A DNA stretch of 64,000 nucleotides, taken from positions 62,001 to 126,000 of the forward strand of contig SXUI01000018.1 in NCBI GenBank assembly GCA_005790605.1, read 5' to 3'. Position numbers and translations under genes: made by a program. The notes beneath the pieces are model-generated. The model did not search any database. It had not been told where the DNA came from and saw only the letters and a list, made by a program, of their open reading frames with translations. Below, one piece after another: positions 43,866-52,475 of the stretch. How positions within the stretch are numbered: position 1 is the stretch's first letter; each line of letters starts with the position of its first letter. This DNA is from Planctomycetia bacterium. Lineage in GTDB: Bacteria; Planctomycetota; Phycisphaerae; Phycisphaerales; SM1A02.

Positions 43866-45938
43866 CTACCCCTGCCAACCCCAAGCACTCAGTACAGCCG
43901 CGAGGTCGCTCGCGTCGACAGTGCCGCTGTCGTTCACATCAGCCGCTGCATTGCTCGTGCCCCAAGCATTGAGCACCGCCGCGAGATCCGCAGCGTCGAC
44001 GCTTCCATTTCCATCGACATCCGCAGGATTGCCAACTGGCGGCGGATCTCCCTGCGAGAAAATGACCGTCGAGTAAGCGCCGATGTTGAACACGCCACTC
44101 GCGGCAAGCCCGTCCCACGGCGTGGCGTATGTCGCGTCGAGATCGACTGTCGTCGTGTTGGCGAACGACGCGTCGTATCCGTTCCAATCGCTGTTGAAGC
44201 GGACATGCCAGCGGCCATCGCGTGGGAAGCCCACGCGGTAACCAGTTCTAGGTGTAGACGACCAATTGGTAACGACGATGGTGTCATCGCGCTCGCCGCC
44301 GTTCATCCAACGGTGATACGCCAACACCTTCCAACCCTGATTGACATGGTAGACATTGGTGTATGCGCCAGTGAGGCCGCGCGTGAGCCCTGCATTGTTC
44401 TTACGAAGCGCGATGAGATCCTTGTACATCGCGCGAATGCCTGAGAATGTCGTGAGCTTCGTCCAATCGAGTGGATCCGTGTCAGCGAACCAGCCATCCT
44501 CGAGAAACTCTTGTCCCATGAAGAGCATCGGAATGCCGGGTGATGTCATCACGACTGCGGCGCCGAGTGTGGAGCGCTTCTTGGAATACCAGCTCGCGGC
44601 GTTGCCTGGCCAGATCGATTCGGGAACTCGCGACTGACCGTTTGCGACTTCGTCATGACTCTCGGTGTAGACCACGCGTTCGAACGGATTGCCGTTGTAA
44701 CTCGCGAGCACGGCGTTCTTCACCGCGTTCATGTCGCGATCGGAGTCGTTCTGCAGAATGCAGGCATTGCGAATCGGCCAGTAGAACTGCGCGTCCCACT
44801 GCGCGTCGAATCCCGCACCACCTGCGCCCGTTGATTTCGTCAACCACTCGTTGTTATCGAGGTCCTCACAGATCGAAATCCGACCCGCATGTGCGGCGTT
44901 GACCGAGTCATTCATCCACTGCAGAAGCGACCAACCCTCGGGAATATCCGGTCCAAACTGATCAACCTTTCGGATGTACTTCGTTCCATCAATGCGGTGG
45001 CCGTCAAGACGAAACTCGTCGAGCCAATAGAGGACATTGTCGCGAATGAATGATCGCACTTCCGATCGACCGTAGTCCGGTCGCGTGTTCCCCCACGGCG
45101 TGTTCGCGCGGGAGTCTTGGAAGAAGTAGATGCCACCGAGTCCCTTCGTGCTCCACGCGTCGTACTGCCAAAGGTCGAGATCATTGGGACCGAAGTGACT
45201 GAAGACGAGGTCAGAGAGCACGGCGATACCGCGAGCGTGCGCAGCGTCGACGAACTCTTTGAGATCGGCAGGAGTGCCGTACGCATTCTCGATCGCGAAC
45301 GGGTGCGAGTAGTTGTAGCCCCACGAAATGGATTGGGGGAACTCACAGAACGGCATGAGCTCGACAGCGTTGACGCCGAGGTCTTTGAGATAATCGAGCT
45401 TCGCCTTGGCCTCGTCGAGATTTGCTGGAAGCACCGCATCGGACGGTTGACCGAATGTGCCGAGGTGCAACTCGTAGATGACGAGTTCGTTCCAGTTCGC
45501 GATCTGAAAGGCAGGAGTCTGCCACGCGTACGCCGACGGGAGATACACGACGGACGATCCAACCGAGTTCGTGAGTTGTCGAGCGCGCGCGTCGTTCTTC
45601 CAGACAGTCGACGAAGCCGTCGTAATCACAAACTTGTACTGCGCGCCGGCGTAGACATAGTTCACATCCGTCGACCAGTAGCCATCGCCCTCAGCGGTGA
45701 GCGGATGCGCGGTGGCGCTCCAGCCGTTGAACGAACCAGCGACGCGAACCGCGCTCGCGTTCGGAGCCCACACGCGGAATGTCGTGCCCGACGGAGTGCC
45801 AGAAAACGGAATCGCGCCGATGCCCGGGCGGGAGGATGTGTCGGCGTGAAGGGGACCACCGAAGGAGCAGCAGACGGCCAATGCGATGGCAACGCACTCG
45901 GGAGCAAGCAAACTGAAGGTACAGAAACATCTTCGCAT
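43866..45938 (-). CDS. Exported GH13 alpha-amylase/branching enzyme-like protein with dockerin repeats
   Basis: A 690-residue secreted GH13 protein. After the signal peptide comes a CBM48-like domain (about residues 45-135: FRVWAPNASAVRVAGSFNGW) and a TIM barrel; the catalytic triad is Asp in EFRLDGHRIDG (about 307), Glu in ISICEDL (about 357) and Asp in ESHDEVANG (about 427). The layout fits the branching enzyme / malto-oligosaccharide group, though a signal peptide is unusual there. Two dockerin-like repeats end the protein (VDGNGSVDAADLAAVLNAWG, then a copy). These repeats are like those of the 338-residue neighbour. Confidence 0.92.
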   Translation of the reverse strand: MRRCFCTFSLLAPECVAIALAVCCSFGGPLHADTSSRPGIGAIPFSGTPSGTTFRVWAPNASAVRVAGSFNGWSATAHPLTAEGDGYWSTDVNYVYAGAQYKFVITTASSTVWKNDARARQLTNSVGSSVVYLPSAYAWQTPAFQIANWNELVIYELHLGTFGQPSDAVLPANLDEAKAKLDYLKDLGVNAVELMPFCEFPQSISWGYNYSHPFAIENAYGTPADLKEFVDAAHARGIAVLSDLVFSHFGPNDLDLWQYDAWSTKGLGGIYFFQDSRANTPWGNTRPDYGRSEVRSFIRDNVLYWLDEFRLDGHRIDGTKYIRKVDQFGPDIPEGWSLLQWMNDSVNAAHAGRISICEDLDNNEWLTKSTGAGGAGFDAQWDAQFYWPIRNACILQNDSDRDMNAVKNAVLASYNGNPFERVVYTESHDEVANGQSRVPESIWPGNAASWYSKKRSTLGAAVVMTSPGIPMLFMGQEFLEDGWFADTDPLDWTKLTTFSGIRAMYKDLIALRKNNAGLTRGLTGAYTNVYHVNQGWKVLAYHRWMNGGERDDTIVVTNWSSTPRTGYRVGFPRDGRWHVRFNSDWNGYDASFANTTTVDLDATYATPWDGLAASGVFNIGAYSTVIFSQGDPPPVGNPADVDGNGSVDAADLAAVLNAWGTSNAAADVNDSGTVDASDLAAVLSAWGWQG

Positions 45939-46179
45939 CAGGATCGAGCACTCCGAAGTCCGTGGAGAGAGGCAGCCACGATCCTACTTCCATTTTGCCC
46001 TTGTTCCACCGATCGAGGGAGGAAAACTGACCTAACGGACCTGCGGGGGTGCCAATAGCGTGCGACCACGCGATCCATCAGCGCTGACCCGTGTCAAGTG
46101 ACTCAAGAAGTGCGGTCGGACCGTGCCATTTGCGCTAACGTGGAAGGGAGCAGGCGAGTAGCATTGGACGCGTGCAAGA

Positions 46180-47130
46180 GTGAACATTCAAGAACTCATC
46201 GGCGAGATTCGATTGCAACCGACTTGGAAGTCGGGAGGTCAACGCGCGCCCCATAAGGCCCTCACGATTCTCTTCGCGCTGGGCCGCGCGCTGCAAGGTC
46301 ACCGAATCATCTCCTACCGCGTCGCGGAGCCAGAGCTGAAGAATCTCCTCGATGGGTTCGGGCCGCCGCGCGACCTGCAGCACCCGGAGTACCCAGTCTG
46401 GCTCCTTCGTCAGTTTCGTGGAGCACCCACCGGGTTCTGGCAACTTGAGGGTGATACCTCAGGGGTCGAGGATGCAAGCAAAAACCCCCGCCCTGCCGAG
46501 ATGAGAGAGCACATTTCGTTCGGGCTCAGCGAATCGGCGTGGCGCGTCATCTGTGAGCATTCGAACAATGCGCGAGTACTTGCGATGCTGCTCGCGGCTG
46601 AGATTGTTCCAGCCACGCTGCACCAGTCACTCTTGGATGCTGTCGGCATCGACATGCCAACCGACTGGAGTCCGTTTGACGCGGCAAGTGCTGCACCAGA
46701 TGCGCCACTGTTACTCGTCGGGCGAAAGCGCGTGAGCAGCGCGAGATTCCAACGCGATCCAGCGTTCTCACGGCTCGTTCGCGATGCGTACCGCTCCGAG
46801 TGTGCGGTGTGCAGTATCGCGCCCAAACTTGGCGATGAGCTGTTTGGGCTTGAAGCAGCACACATTCGCTGGGTCAACCACGAAGGTCCGGACATCATCT
46901 CAAACGGTCTTTGCCTTTGCCGAATGCACCATGTGGGTTTCGACAAAGGCGCGATGAAGGTTGATGAACAAATGCGCGTACGAGTCTCTTCGCGCCTTGA
47001 CCACTCGCGGCCCTCTGACGAGATGTTTCGACGCTTTGAAGGGAAAGAGATTCGCCTTCCTCAGAACTCGACCGACAACCCGCACCAGACCATGCTCGAA
47101 TGGCACTGGAGTGAAGTGTTCAAGCCGTGA
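46180..47130 (+). CDS. SBD-HNH endonuclease (phosphorothioate-DNA-dependent type IV restriction)
   Basis: A 316-residue protein with an N-terminal sulfur-binding domain of the ScoMcrA/SprMcrA type (residues 1-150; RAPHKALTILFALGRAL and HPEYPVWLLRQ are its hallmark segments) and a C-terminal HNH nuclease (CAVC, then AAHIRWVNHEGPD, NGLCLCRMHHVGFDKG). This family cleaves DNA carrying phosphorothioate or, in some members, methylated bases. No dnd modification genes are in the window, consistent with a stand-alone enzyme against foreign modified DNA. GTG start at 46180; the gene is divergent to the amylase gene. Confidence 0.88.
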   Translation: MNIQELIGEIRLQPTWKSGGQRAPHKALTILFALGRALQGHRIISYRVAEPELKNLLDGFGPPRDLQHPEYPVWLLRQFRGAPTGFWQLEGDTSGVEDASKNPRPAEMREHISFGLSESAWRVICEHSNNARVLAMLLAAEIVPATLHQSLLDAVGIDMPTDWSPFDAASAAPDAPLLLVGRKRVSSARFQRDPAFSRLVRDAYRSECAVCSIAPKLGDELFGLEAAHIRWVNHEGPDIISNGLCLCRMHHVGFDKGAMKVDEQMRVRVSSRLDHSRPSDEMFRRFEGKEIRLPQNSTDNPHQTMLEWHWSEVFKP

Positions 47131-47196
47131 GGGCGCATGCGCCGAGGCGCAACGCAGCCGAACGACCACCGTTGACTTGTGCGCCCAGCGTCTTGC

Positions 47197-48060
47197 CTAT
47201 GCGCTTGCCGCGCGCGGCGTTGCACGAAAACTCAACGGGGTCAATTCGCAACTTAACTCGAGTGCACCGGGTAGCTTGAAGACGGCTGCGGCTCGGCCGA
47301 AATCGTGTACGCGATAGAGAACAAACGCGTCATGTCGCTGATCCGACACACGAACTTCATTCCGAGACAGCATGAACGGCATAAGAATTCCCGATCTCGT
47401 GGTCTTCACTTCAATGAGTCGCTCGGCTCCCGTTTGCGCGTCGAACGAGCTGATGTCATAACCCAACCCGTCTCCTTGCTCAATCGCCGCATGACAAACT
47501 TTCTTCGCGAGCTCGGGGGCGCCTGCATCATGAAGCGTCTTTCGTTCAAGTTCCACCACCCACTCCTCGCCTGCGAGTCCAAGCTTGCGGTTCGACTGTT
47601 CCAGCGCGACGAAATCAATTCTTCGCGCGATCGGTTCCGCTCGCGCCAACTCAATCCACTTGCTTCTCACAACTGAAGGAGGCTGCACAATCCGACTCGG
47701 AACCGCCGCGCACGGTACGGCGGGAGCAGCGCCCGCCGTCTCCACAAGGAGCGCTTCGAGTGATCCGACTCGCGTTGCGGCTTCAGGCAGCAGTACACGC
47801 TGATAGTTGAATGCCGGCGCCATGCCCCGAAGAGGCGCGAATCCCATTTCGAGCAAACATGCCGACACATTCTGAAGCTTGTACTCCAGTGCCTTCACCG
47901 TCCGCTGCGGATGAAGCGCAACAAATGCTTGGTAGAATCGTGTCCGGGTGTACTTCTGTTCTCGCTGCTCGAGCGCGTACATGTCGAAGTAGACATCAAG
48001 CGCATCGGATCGCTCACTCGATGTCCAATCCTGACCTGCTCTCGGCGCTGCGTCAGCCAC
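47197..48060 (-). CDS. DUF3883 protein with an N-terminal defence-associated helical domain
   Basis: A 287-residue protein in two parts. The N-terminal part (residues 10-90, W-x-x-S-E-R..YFDMY, YTRTRFYQAF, KLQNVSACL, NYQ) is a domain that recurs in front of HNH and DUF3883 proteins. The C-terminal part (about 170-270) is DUF3883: GYDISSFD, then ERLIEVKTTRSG, a PD-(D/E)xK-like nuclease core with D, E-V-K. It probably acts on nucleic acid in defence. GTG start at 48060. Confidence 0.82.
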   Translation of the reverse strand: MADAAPRAGQDWTSSERSDALDVYFDMYALEQREQKYTRTRFYQAFVALHPQRTVKALEYKLQNVSACLLEMGFAPLRGMAPAFNYQRVLLPEAATRVGSLEALLVETAGAAPAVPCAAVPSRIVQPPSVVRSKWIELARAEPIARRIDFVALEQSNRKLGLAGEEWVVELERKTLHDAGAPELAKKVCHAAIEQGDGLGYDISSFDAQTGAERLIEVKTTRSGILMPFMLSRNEVRVSDQRHDAFVLYRVHDFGRAAAVFKLPGALELSCELTPLSFRATPRAASA

Positions 48061-48062
48061 AT

Positions 48063-48354
48063 CGATAGTGTCTCAGGGCATTGAGCGTGCTGCAACCAAG
48101 TGAGCGCGTTTCACGGATGCGACGAACCCCGAAGCGGCTTGGTCTGAACCGATGCACTCCCATCAGCGCACATTCTGCTGCGACGGGGCGCGGACCCTCG
48201 GCTCTCGACCCCCGTTCCAAGTAGAACAGGTCCTTGGTATAGATCTTCTCAGCAAGGCGGAACTGGCGTTACATCTCAATTCTGCCAACAGCAACGCCAG
48301 TCGCGCCATCGAAAGGCGGTAGCCAAACCGTCGCGTTTGTCAACTCCCGCCCCC
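48063..48354. other. Intergenic region of about 290 bases
   Basis: Between the Mrr stop and the DUF3883 start (same strand). No coding potential or terminator hairpin that I can support; probably the DUF3883 promoter. Confidence 0.4.
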
Positions 48355-49287
48355 CTACTCCCCCTCTTCGAAGAAATCGTTGTCGATTCGGTACTGACGG
48401 TACACGCGCGACTCCGCAACGCCCAGTCCGCAGTCGACCATGAGCGAGACGAGTTCGGCGCCGTCGATCAGTCGAAGTTTCATGTTGTGCAGGGTTCGCG
48501 CGTACTCACGAGCGTCTTTCGAGAAATCACCGCTCGTGATGAACACGCCCTTCTGCGCGCGGCCATGGATCGCACCGACAAACTTCTGAAGTTCCGGTCG
48601 GCCTACCGTGTTCTCCCAGCGTTTGGCTTGGAGGTAGATCTGGCCAAGGCCGAGCCGGTCTTCGTTGATCACGCCATCTACCCCTCCGTCGCCGTGACCA
48701 CCACCGAGCGCGCGGCGCACTTCGTCGTCGGACGATCCGTATCCAAGTTTGACGACGAGCTGTTCGACAAGAAACTCAAAGCGCGTGGGCGTCATCTCTT
48801 TCAATCTTCGTCCCAACTCCTCTTCAACGAGTTTTCGTAACGCGATCTCGAAACTCGCCATCGCTTCATCCATCGACTCCGTTCCTCCATCTGCGTCGGA
48901 TGATGATGGCGCAGCCGGAGAGTCGCTCGCTTGAGGGTCGCCACTGGGAGAGATCCACTCGTAAAACTGGGGAATAGCGCGCAAGTCCTTCAAGGAGATC
49001 TCACTGGGGTGCGCATCAAGCATCTTCCGTCCGGACTCAGAGATCCGGTACTTCCCGCGCGAAACCCGTTCGGTGAGGCCCGCCTTAAACAGGTACGTCC
49101 GAGCCCACCCCATGCGATGCTCAGCAACAGTGAAGAGTCCTGAAGGAACGCGCTGCGCTAGCTCTGCAGGCGACAAACCACTACTCGCCTCCAACCTCGC
49201 CTTGACATCGCGGATATGCAACTCCCCGTCACGAGCGAGCAACGCCAAGAACGGCCGGAAGAAATGTTGGAACGGGGGGATTGCCAT
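48355..49287 (-). CDS. Mrr-family restriction endonuclease
   Basis: A 310-residue type IV-like restriction enzyme. Mrr_N winged-helix domain (about residues 5-100; LFTVAEHRMGWARTYLFKAGL, GKYRISESG) is joined by a Ser/Asp/Ala-rich linker to the Mrr catalytic domain (about 160-290) with F-E-x-L-V, GGGHGDGGVDG, YLQAKRW (the D and QxK catalytic residues) and GVFITSGDFS. It cleaves modified DNA in characterised members. ATG 49287 was chosen over TTG 49299. It is 35 bases after the 104-residue gene and the likely last gene of a three-gene operon. Confidence 0.9.
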   Translation of the reverse strand: MAIPPFQHFFRPFLALLARDGELHIRDVKARLEASSGLSPAELAQRVPSGLFTVAEHRMGWARTYLFKAGLTERVSRGKYRISESGRKMLDAHPSEISLKDLRAIPQFYEWISPSGDPQASDSPAAPSSSDADGGTESMDEAMASFEIALRKLVEEELGRRLKEMTPTRFEFLVEQLVVKLGYGSSDDEVRRALGGGHGDGGVDGVINEDRLGLGQIYLQAKRWENTVGRPELQKFVGAIHGRAQKGVFITSGDFSKDAREYARTLHNMKLRLIDGAELVSLMVDCGLGVAESRVYRQYRIDNDFFEEGE

Positions 49288-49322
49288 GAGTAACTCCAAT
49301 TCGTGTCAAAGATCGCGCTGAG

Positions 49323-49637
49323 TCACCCCTCCGACTTGCTCGTCGACTCAAAATTCGCGAGGAATCGTCCTCGCACGACGCTGAAGATGACACCGCCGTT
49401 TTCGATCTCAACGCCTGGCAAGAAGTCTTCGTCGAGTCTGCGCAGGATCTCTGGCAGGCTCGCGTCGTCAATGGGACTGCCATCAAGCACGATCACCGTG
49501 CCGACCACTTGCCCATTCGCCATGTGATGAAGATCAACTGCAATCGCGTCGCGCTCATCAACCTGACCGAGCATGCGCTCAGAAGACTGCGTGCGGAGCG
49601 TTCGAGACCACGAGATCTTCTTTGCTGCTTCAGACAT
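49323..49637 (-). CDS. Hypothetical 104-residue protein in the DUF4236-Mrr operon
   Basis: I do not recognise it. A basic start (MSEAAKKISWSRTLR) leads into a region with HHMANGQVVGTVIVLDGSPIDD, a small beta-type pattern, and an end VIFSVVRGRFLANFES. Its ATG lies inside the last codons of the DUF4236 gene (8-base overlap, 49630-49637), so the two are translationally linked. It is the middle gene between DUF4236 and Mrr. Confidence 0.7.
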   Translation of the reverse strand: MSEAAKKISWSRTLRTQSSERMLGQVDERDAIAVDLHHMANGQVVGTVIVLDGSPIDDASLPEILRRLDEDFLPGVEIENGGVIFSVVRGRFLANFESTSKSEG

Positions 49638-49896
49638 AGTTCCACTCCTCCCAAAGCATGCATCCAACGAGTGATGAGCCGCCAATGATGCTCGCGACCG
49701 CTAGCAGCGGCATGCAACCGCGGCTGCTTCGATAGCCCATTCCGGTGCCAGGAATTCCGAAGGTCGAATACTTCCTTCCGGTCGCGGACTTCCCGGTGCG
49801 GAAACCGCCACCGCCAACCGACCAACCGACGCCGGACTTCGAGAAATTCAGCCGAAACGGGCCAAAGCTTGCAGAACGCCGAAAAAAGAAACCCAT
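49630..49896 (-). CDS. DUF4236 small membrane-associated protein
   Basis: An 88-residue protein. It begins MGFFFRRSASFGPFRLNFSK, then SGVGWSVGGGGFRTGK and SATGRKYSTFGIPGTGMGY: the DUF4236 pattern. A hydrophobic segment follows (MPLLAVASIIGGSSLVGC, about residues 60-80), probably a membrane anchor. The ATG at 49896 is 32 bases after the DUF1080 stop; an open frame extends to 49932. DUF4236 occurs in many bacteria and its function is unknown. Confidence 0.8.
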   Translation of the reverse strand: MGFFFRRSASFGPFRLNFSKSGVGWSVGGGGFRTGKSATGRKYSTFGIPGTGMGYRSSRGCMPLLAVASIIGGSSLVGCMLWEEWNYV

Positions 49897-49928
49897 ATCT
49901 GTCGTCCCCTTCTCATGCCTGTCATCAC

Positions 49929-50714
49929 TCACTCCGCGAGTGAGCGAATCCAGATGTTGCGGAAGTGCAGAGGATCACCGTGATCTTGAATGCTGATCGG
50001 GAGTTTACTCGCGTGCGCCGAGTACGCCGCCTTCGCTGCGTGCGCCGTCGCGCCTTTGATTGCGCTGTGATTTTGAACGAGCACGCCGTTGAGGAACACC
50101 GTCATCGCGCCTGCCTGCTGCAACGAGCCATCGGCGTTGAACTTTGGCGCGTCGAAGACCACATCGTACGTGTTCCACTTGCCATTCGGATTGCACGCAT
50201 TCACGAGTGGCGGGTACTGCCCGTACATCGCGCCGGCCATGCCGTCGACATACGTCTTGTTGGGGTTCGACCCCAAGATTTGCAACTCATAACGGCCCAT
50301 GAAGAAAATGCCGCTGTTGCAGCCATGCTGATCTTCGCAATGGCAGGTCTCCGGCACCATCCATTCAATGTGGAGTTGGCAAGACCCGAAGGAATCCTTC
50401 GTCTGAATGTTGCCACTGCCTGGCGCGACGCAGAGTTCGCCGTTCTCCACAGTCCACTTGCATGCACCATCGCCTGATTGCAATGCAGAGAGATCGCTTC
50501 CACCAAAGAGCACCTTCGCGTCACTTGGCGCCGCGCAACATGCCGCGACAGTCACAAGCGCTGGCTGCGGTCGCGCTCGATCGTGCACACCCCACTCCTT
50601 CGCCTGCGGTGCATCTTGCAAGGGCGCGAAGGCGAAGAGGCCAGCGCCGACAACGGCGAGCGAGACAGTCATGCAAACGGTTGGGCATGTCTTGAAAAGA
50701 GGTGGGCAGCGCAT
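49929..50714 (-). CDS. DUF1080 (3-keto-disaccharide hydrolase-like) exported protein
   Basis: A 261-residue concanavalin-like protein. After a hydrophobic signal segment (about residues 10-30) comes the DUF1080 domain: VLFGGSDLSAL, C-C-W-T-V-E-N-G-E-L, then W-M-V-P-E, CNSGIFFMGRYELQILGS and WNTYDVVFDAPKF, SIQDHGDPLHFRNIWIR. Characterised members hydrolyse 3-keto-glucosides. It is common in planctomycetes. The ATG at 50714 was chosen as its signal peptide follows directly. Confidence 0.88.
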   Translation of the reverse strand: MRCPPLFKTCPTVCMTVSLAVVGAGLFAFAPLQDAPQAKEWGVHDRARPQPALVTVAACCAAPSDAKVLFGGSDLSALQSGDGACKWTVENGELCVAPGSGNIQTKDSFGSCQLHIEWMVPETCHCEDQHGCNSGIFFMGRYELQILGSNPNKTYVDGMAGAMYGQYPPLVNACNPNGKWNTYDVVFDAPKFNADGSLQQAGAMTVFLNGVLVQNHSAIKGATAHAAKAAYSAHASKLPISIQDHGDPLHFRNIWIRSLAE

Positions 50715-50866
50715 GTTGAAATCCTCAGGCATCGCTCACGCCATTGCTTGCAATAGAGGAGATTCCGTTGCAAGGGCGAGTGAGCATCAAACCGAGCTGC
50801 ATTATGCTCTGCGAGTCCCCGCTTGGGACGCTCAGCGCTGAAGAATCTTGCGAATGGGAACGCTCC

Positions 50867-51292
50867 ATGATCCCGCGACCTCCACTGCATCGCATCACAC
50901 GCACGGCCGACTTCCATCTCATCGACGGCAGTGGCACAATTTTCGTTGCGCGCGCATTTGAGCTCGCGCATGCGTGCCTCGTCGAATTCCTCGCAACGCA
51001 GCAGCTTGGCCTCGAACGCATGTTGCGTTCGGAAGTTGCGCCAATGCCGATCGTGCAAGCGCAATGTGACTTCCACGCACCGCTGCGCGCTGGCGAAACC
51101 GTGGGTGTTGAACTCCGATGCGAGAAGGTCGGCGACACGAGCATCACGCTCGAGTTCACGGCCCGCGTCGACGGCGCGCCGCGATTTACGGTGCGTCAGG
51201 TGCATGTCACCATCGATCCTACGACGGGTCGCCCCATCACCGTGCCCGATGCGATTCGGCAAGCGTTCGCATCGCCGCGCGCGACGGTTTGA
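50867..51292 (+). CDS. menI: Hotdog thioesterase, probable DHNA-CoA hydrolase
   Basis: A 141-residue 4HBT-like hotdog protein (FELAHACLVEFL, VQAQCDFHAPLRAGETV, ITLEFTARVDG). In the menaquinone route a thioesterase of this type releases 1,4-dihydroxy-2-naphthoate from its CoA ester between MenB and MenA. The rest of the pathway lies adjacent, which supports the assignment, but the sequence alone shows only a thioesterase. Its 3' end overlaps that of the convergent menE gene by 56 bases (51237-51292). ATG 50867 was chosen; the open frame begins at 50744 without conserved residues. Confidence 0.7.
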   Translation: MIPRPPLHRITRTADFHLIDGSGTIFVARAFELAHACLVEFLATQQLGLERMLRSEVAPMPIVQAQCDFHAPLRAGETVGVELRCEKVGDTSITLEFTARVDGAPRFTVRQVHVTIDPTTGRPITVPDAIRQAFASPRATV

Positions 51293-52475
51293 GCGAGTCA
51301 CGCAATGACGCGGGCCAAGGAAGGATGATGCGCGGCAGCTCGTGCGCAGCAAGGGCCTCGCGAAGTTCGTCCCGTGCGATCTCCCGCGACGCATCGACGA
51401 ATGCGATCCCAACGCTTCCCCACTCTTGATCGAACACATCAACAACCATCGCGTTTGCAACGCCTGGCAGTTCGAGCAGCGCGCGCTCCACGCGTTCAGG
51501 CTGTACGAATTCACCACCCGACTTGAACGAAAGCCCGATGCGCCCTTCGACATGCAAGCGACCATCTGCATCCATGCGACCACGATCGCCAGTCGCAAAT
51601 CCTTCGGCGCTCCGTTCGACGCTCACGACGCCATCGCTGAGGTAGCCGTCAAACATGCATTCGCCGCGCAAATGAATCTCACCGCTTGCCGCGATCGAAA
51701 TCTGCATCCCAGCGAGTGGCTCGCCAGCGTCCGTGGACTCCCGATGCGGCTGCGCGCGAGCCGTCGCGGCTTGAGAACCACACTCGGTCATGCCATAACT
51801 CACGACGAGCGATATGCCATGCTCGAGGGCACGCGCGCGCAGCGACGCCGCGCTCGGTCCACCTCCAATGAGCAACGCACGCAGCGACGCAAGCCGACGA
51901 ACGGTCTTGACTTCTTGTGTGCGCTCGGCGTGAGCGAGCAAGCGATAGAGCTGGGTTGGGACGAGCGAGCAATGCGTGATCATCGCATCGCGATGCAGTG
52001 CATCGATGACCTCATTCGCGCCGCGATCGACGCCCACGGCTCTTCCACCAACGACATGCGCCCGCAGGAACGCCCCGAACCCACCCACATGATGCAGCGA
52101 GAGCGGCACGAGCCATGTGTCGGTCGAAGCAAACGGCGTTCGTGCATTGGCATTCCGCGCATTGGCAAGCAGCGCGCGAGCGGAAAGTCTCGCCAGCCTT
52201 GGCTCAGTTCCAGCAGTGCCGCTGGTGGCGAAGAGGCAACTCGCTCCTTGCGGGAGTGCGTCAAGATCGACTTCCGAAATGGACGAGCTTGGCTCGACTG
52301 TCGAGAGGCGATGTTCCAGCCTCGCACAATGTTCAACGCGCTCCGCACTCGGCGCCGCGCGATCCGGCGAGAGCATGGCGACACACTGTCCTTGCCTCCA
52401 CAGCGACAGAACGGTTTCGAAGACGCGTTGATTGGCATGCGCGACCACACCGACGATGCCCCGCGGAGCATTCAC
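51237..52475 (-). CDS. menE: o-Succinylbenzoate-CoA ligase
   Basis: A 412-residue member of the adenylate-forming family that activates OSB with ATP and CoA. The AMP/phosphate loop is LFATSGTAGTEPRLA (about residue 85), VSYGMTECGS is the A5 motif, GDRGRMDADG A7 and GRIGLSFKSGGEFVQP A8. Shorter than E. coli MenE (about 450). It overlaps menC by four bases (ATGA), and its 3' end overlaps the convergent thioesterase gene. Last gene of the men cluster on this strand. Confidence 0.9.
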   Translation of the reverse strand: MNAPRGIVGVVAHANQRVFETVLSLWRQGQCVAMLSPDRAAPSAERVEHCARLEHRLSTVEPSSSISEVDLDALPQGASCLFATSGTAGTEPRLARLSARALLANARNANARTPFASTDTWLVPLSLHHVGGFGAFLRAHVVGGRAVGVDRGANEVIDALHRDAMITHCSLVPTQLYRLLAHAERTQEVKTVRRLASLRALLIGGGPSAASLRARALEHGISLVVSYGMTECGSQAATARAQPHRESTDAGEPLAGMQISIAASGEIHLRGECMFDGYLSDGVVSVERSAEGFATGDRGRMDADGRLHVEGRIGLSFKSGGEFVQPERVERALLELPGVANAMVVDVFDQEWGSVGIAFVDASREIARDELREALAAHELPRIILPWPASLRDSLKPSRAAMRTLAESHRAR

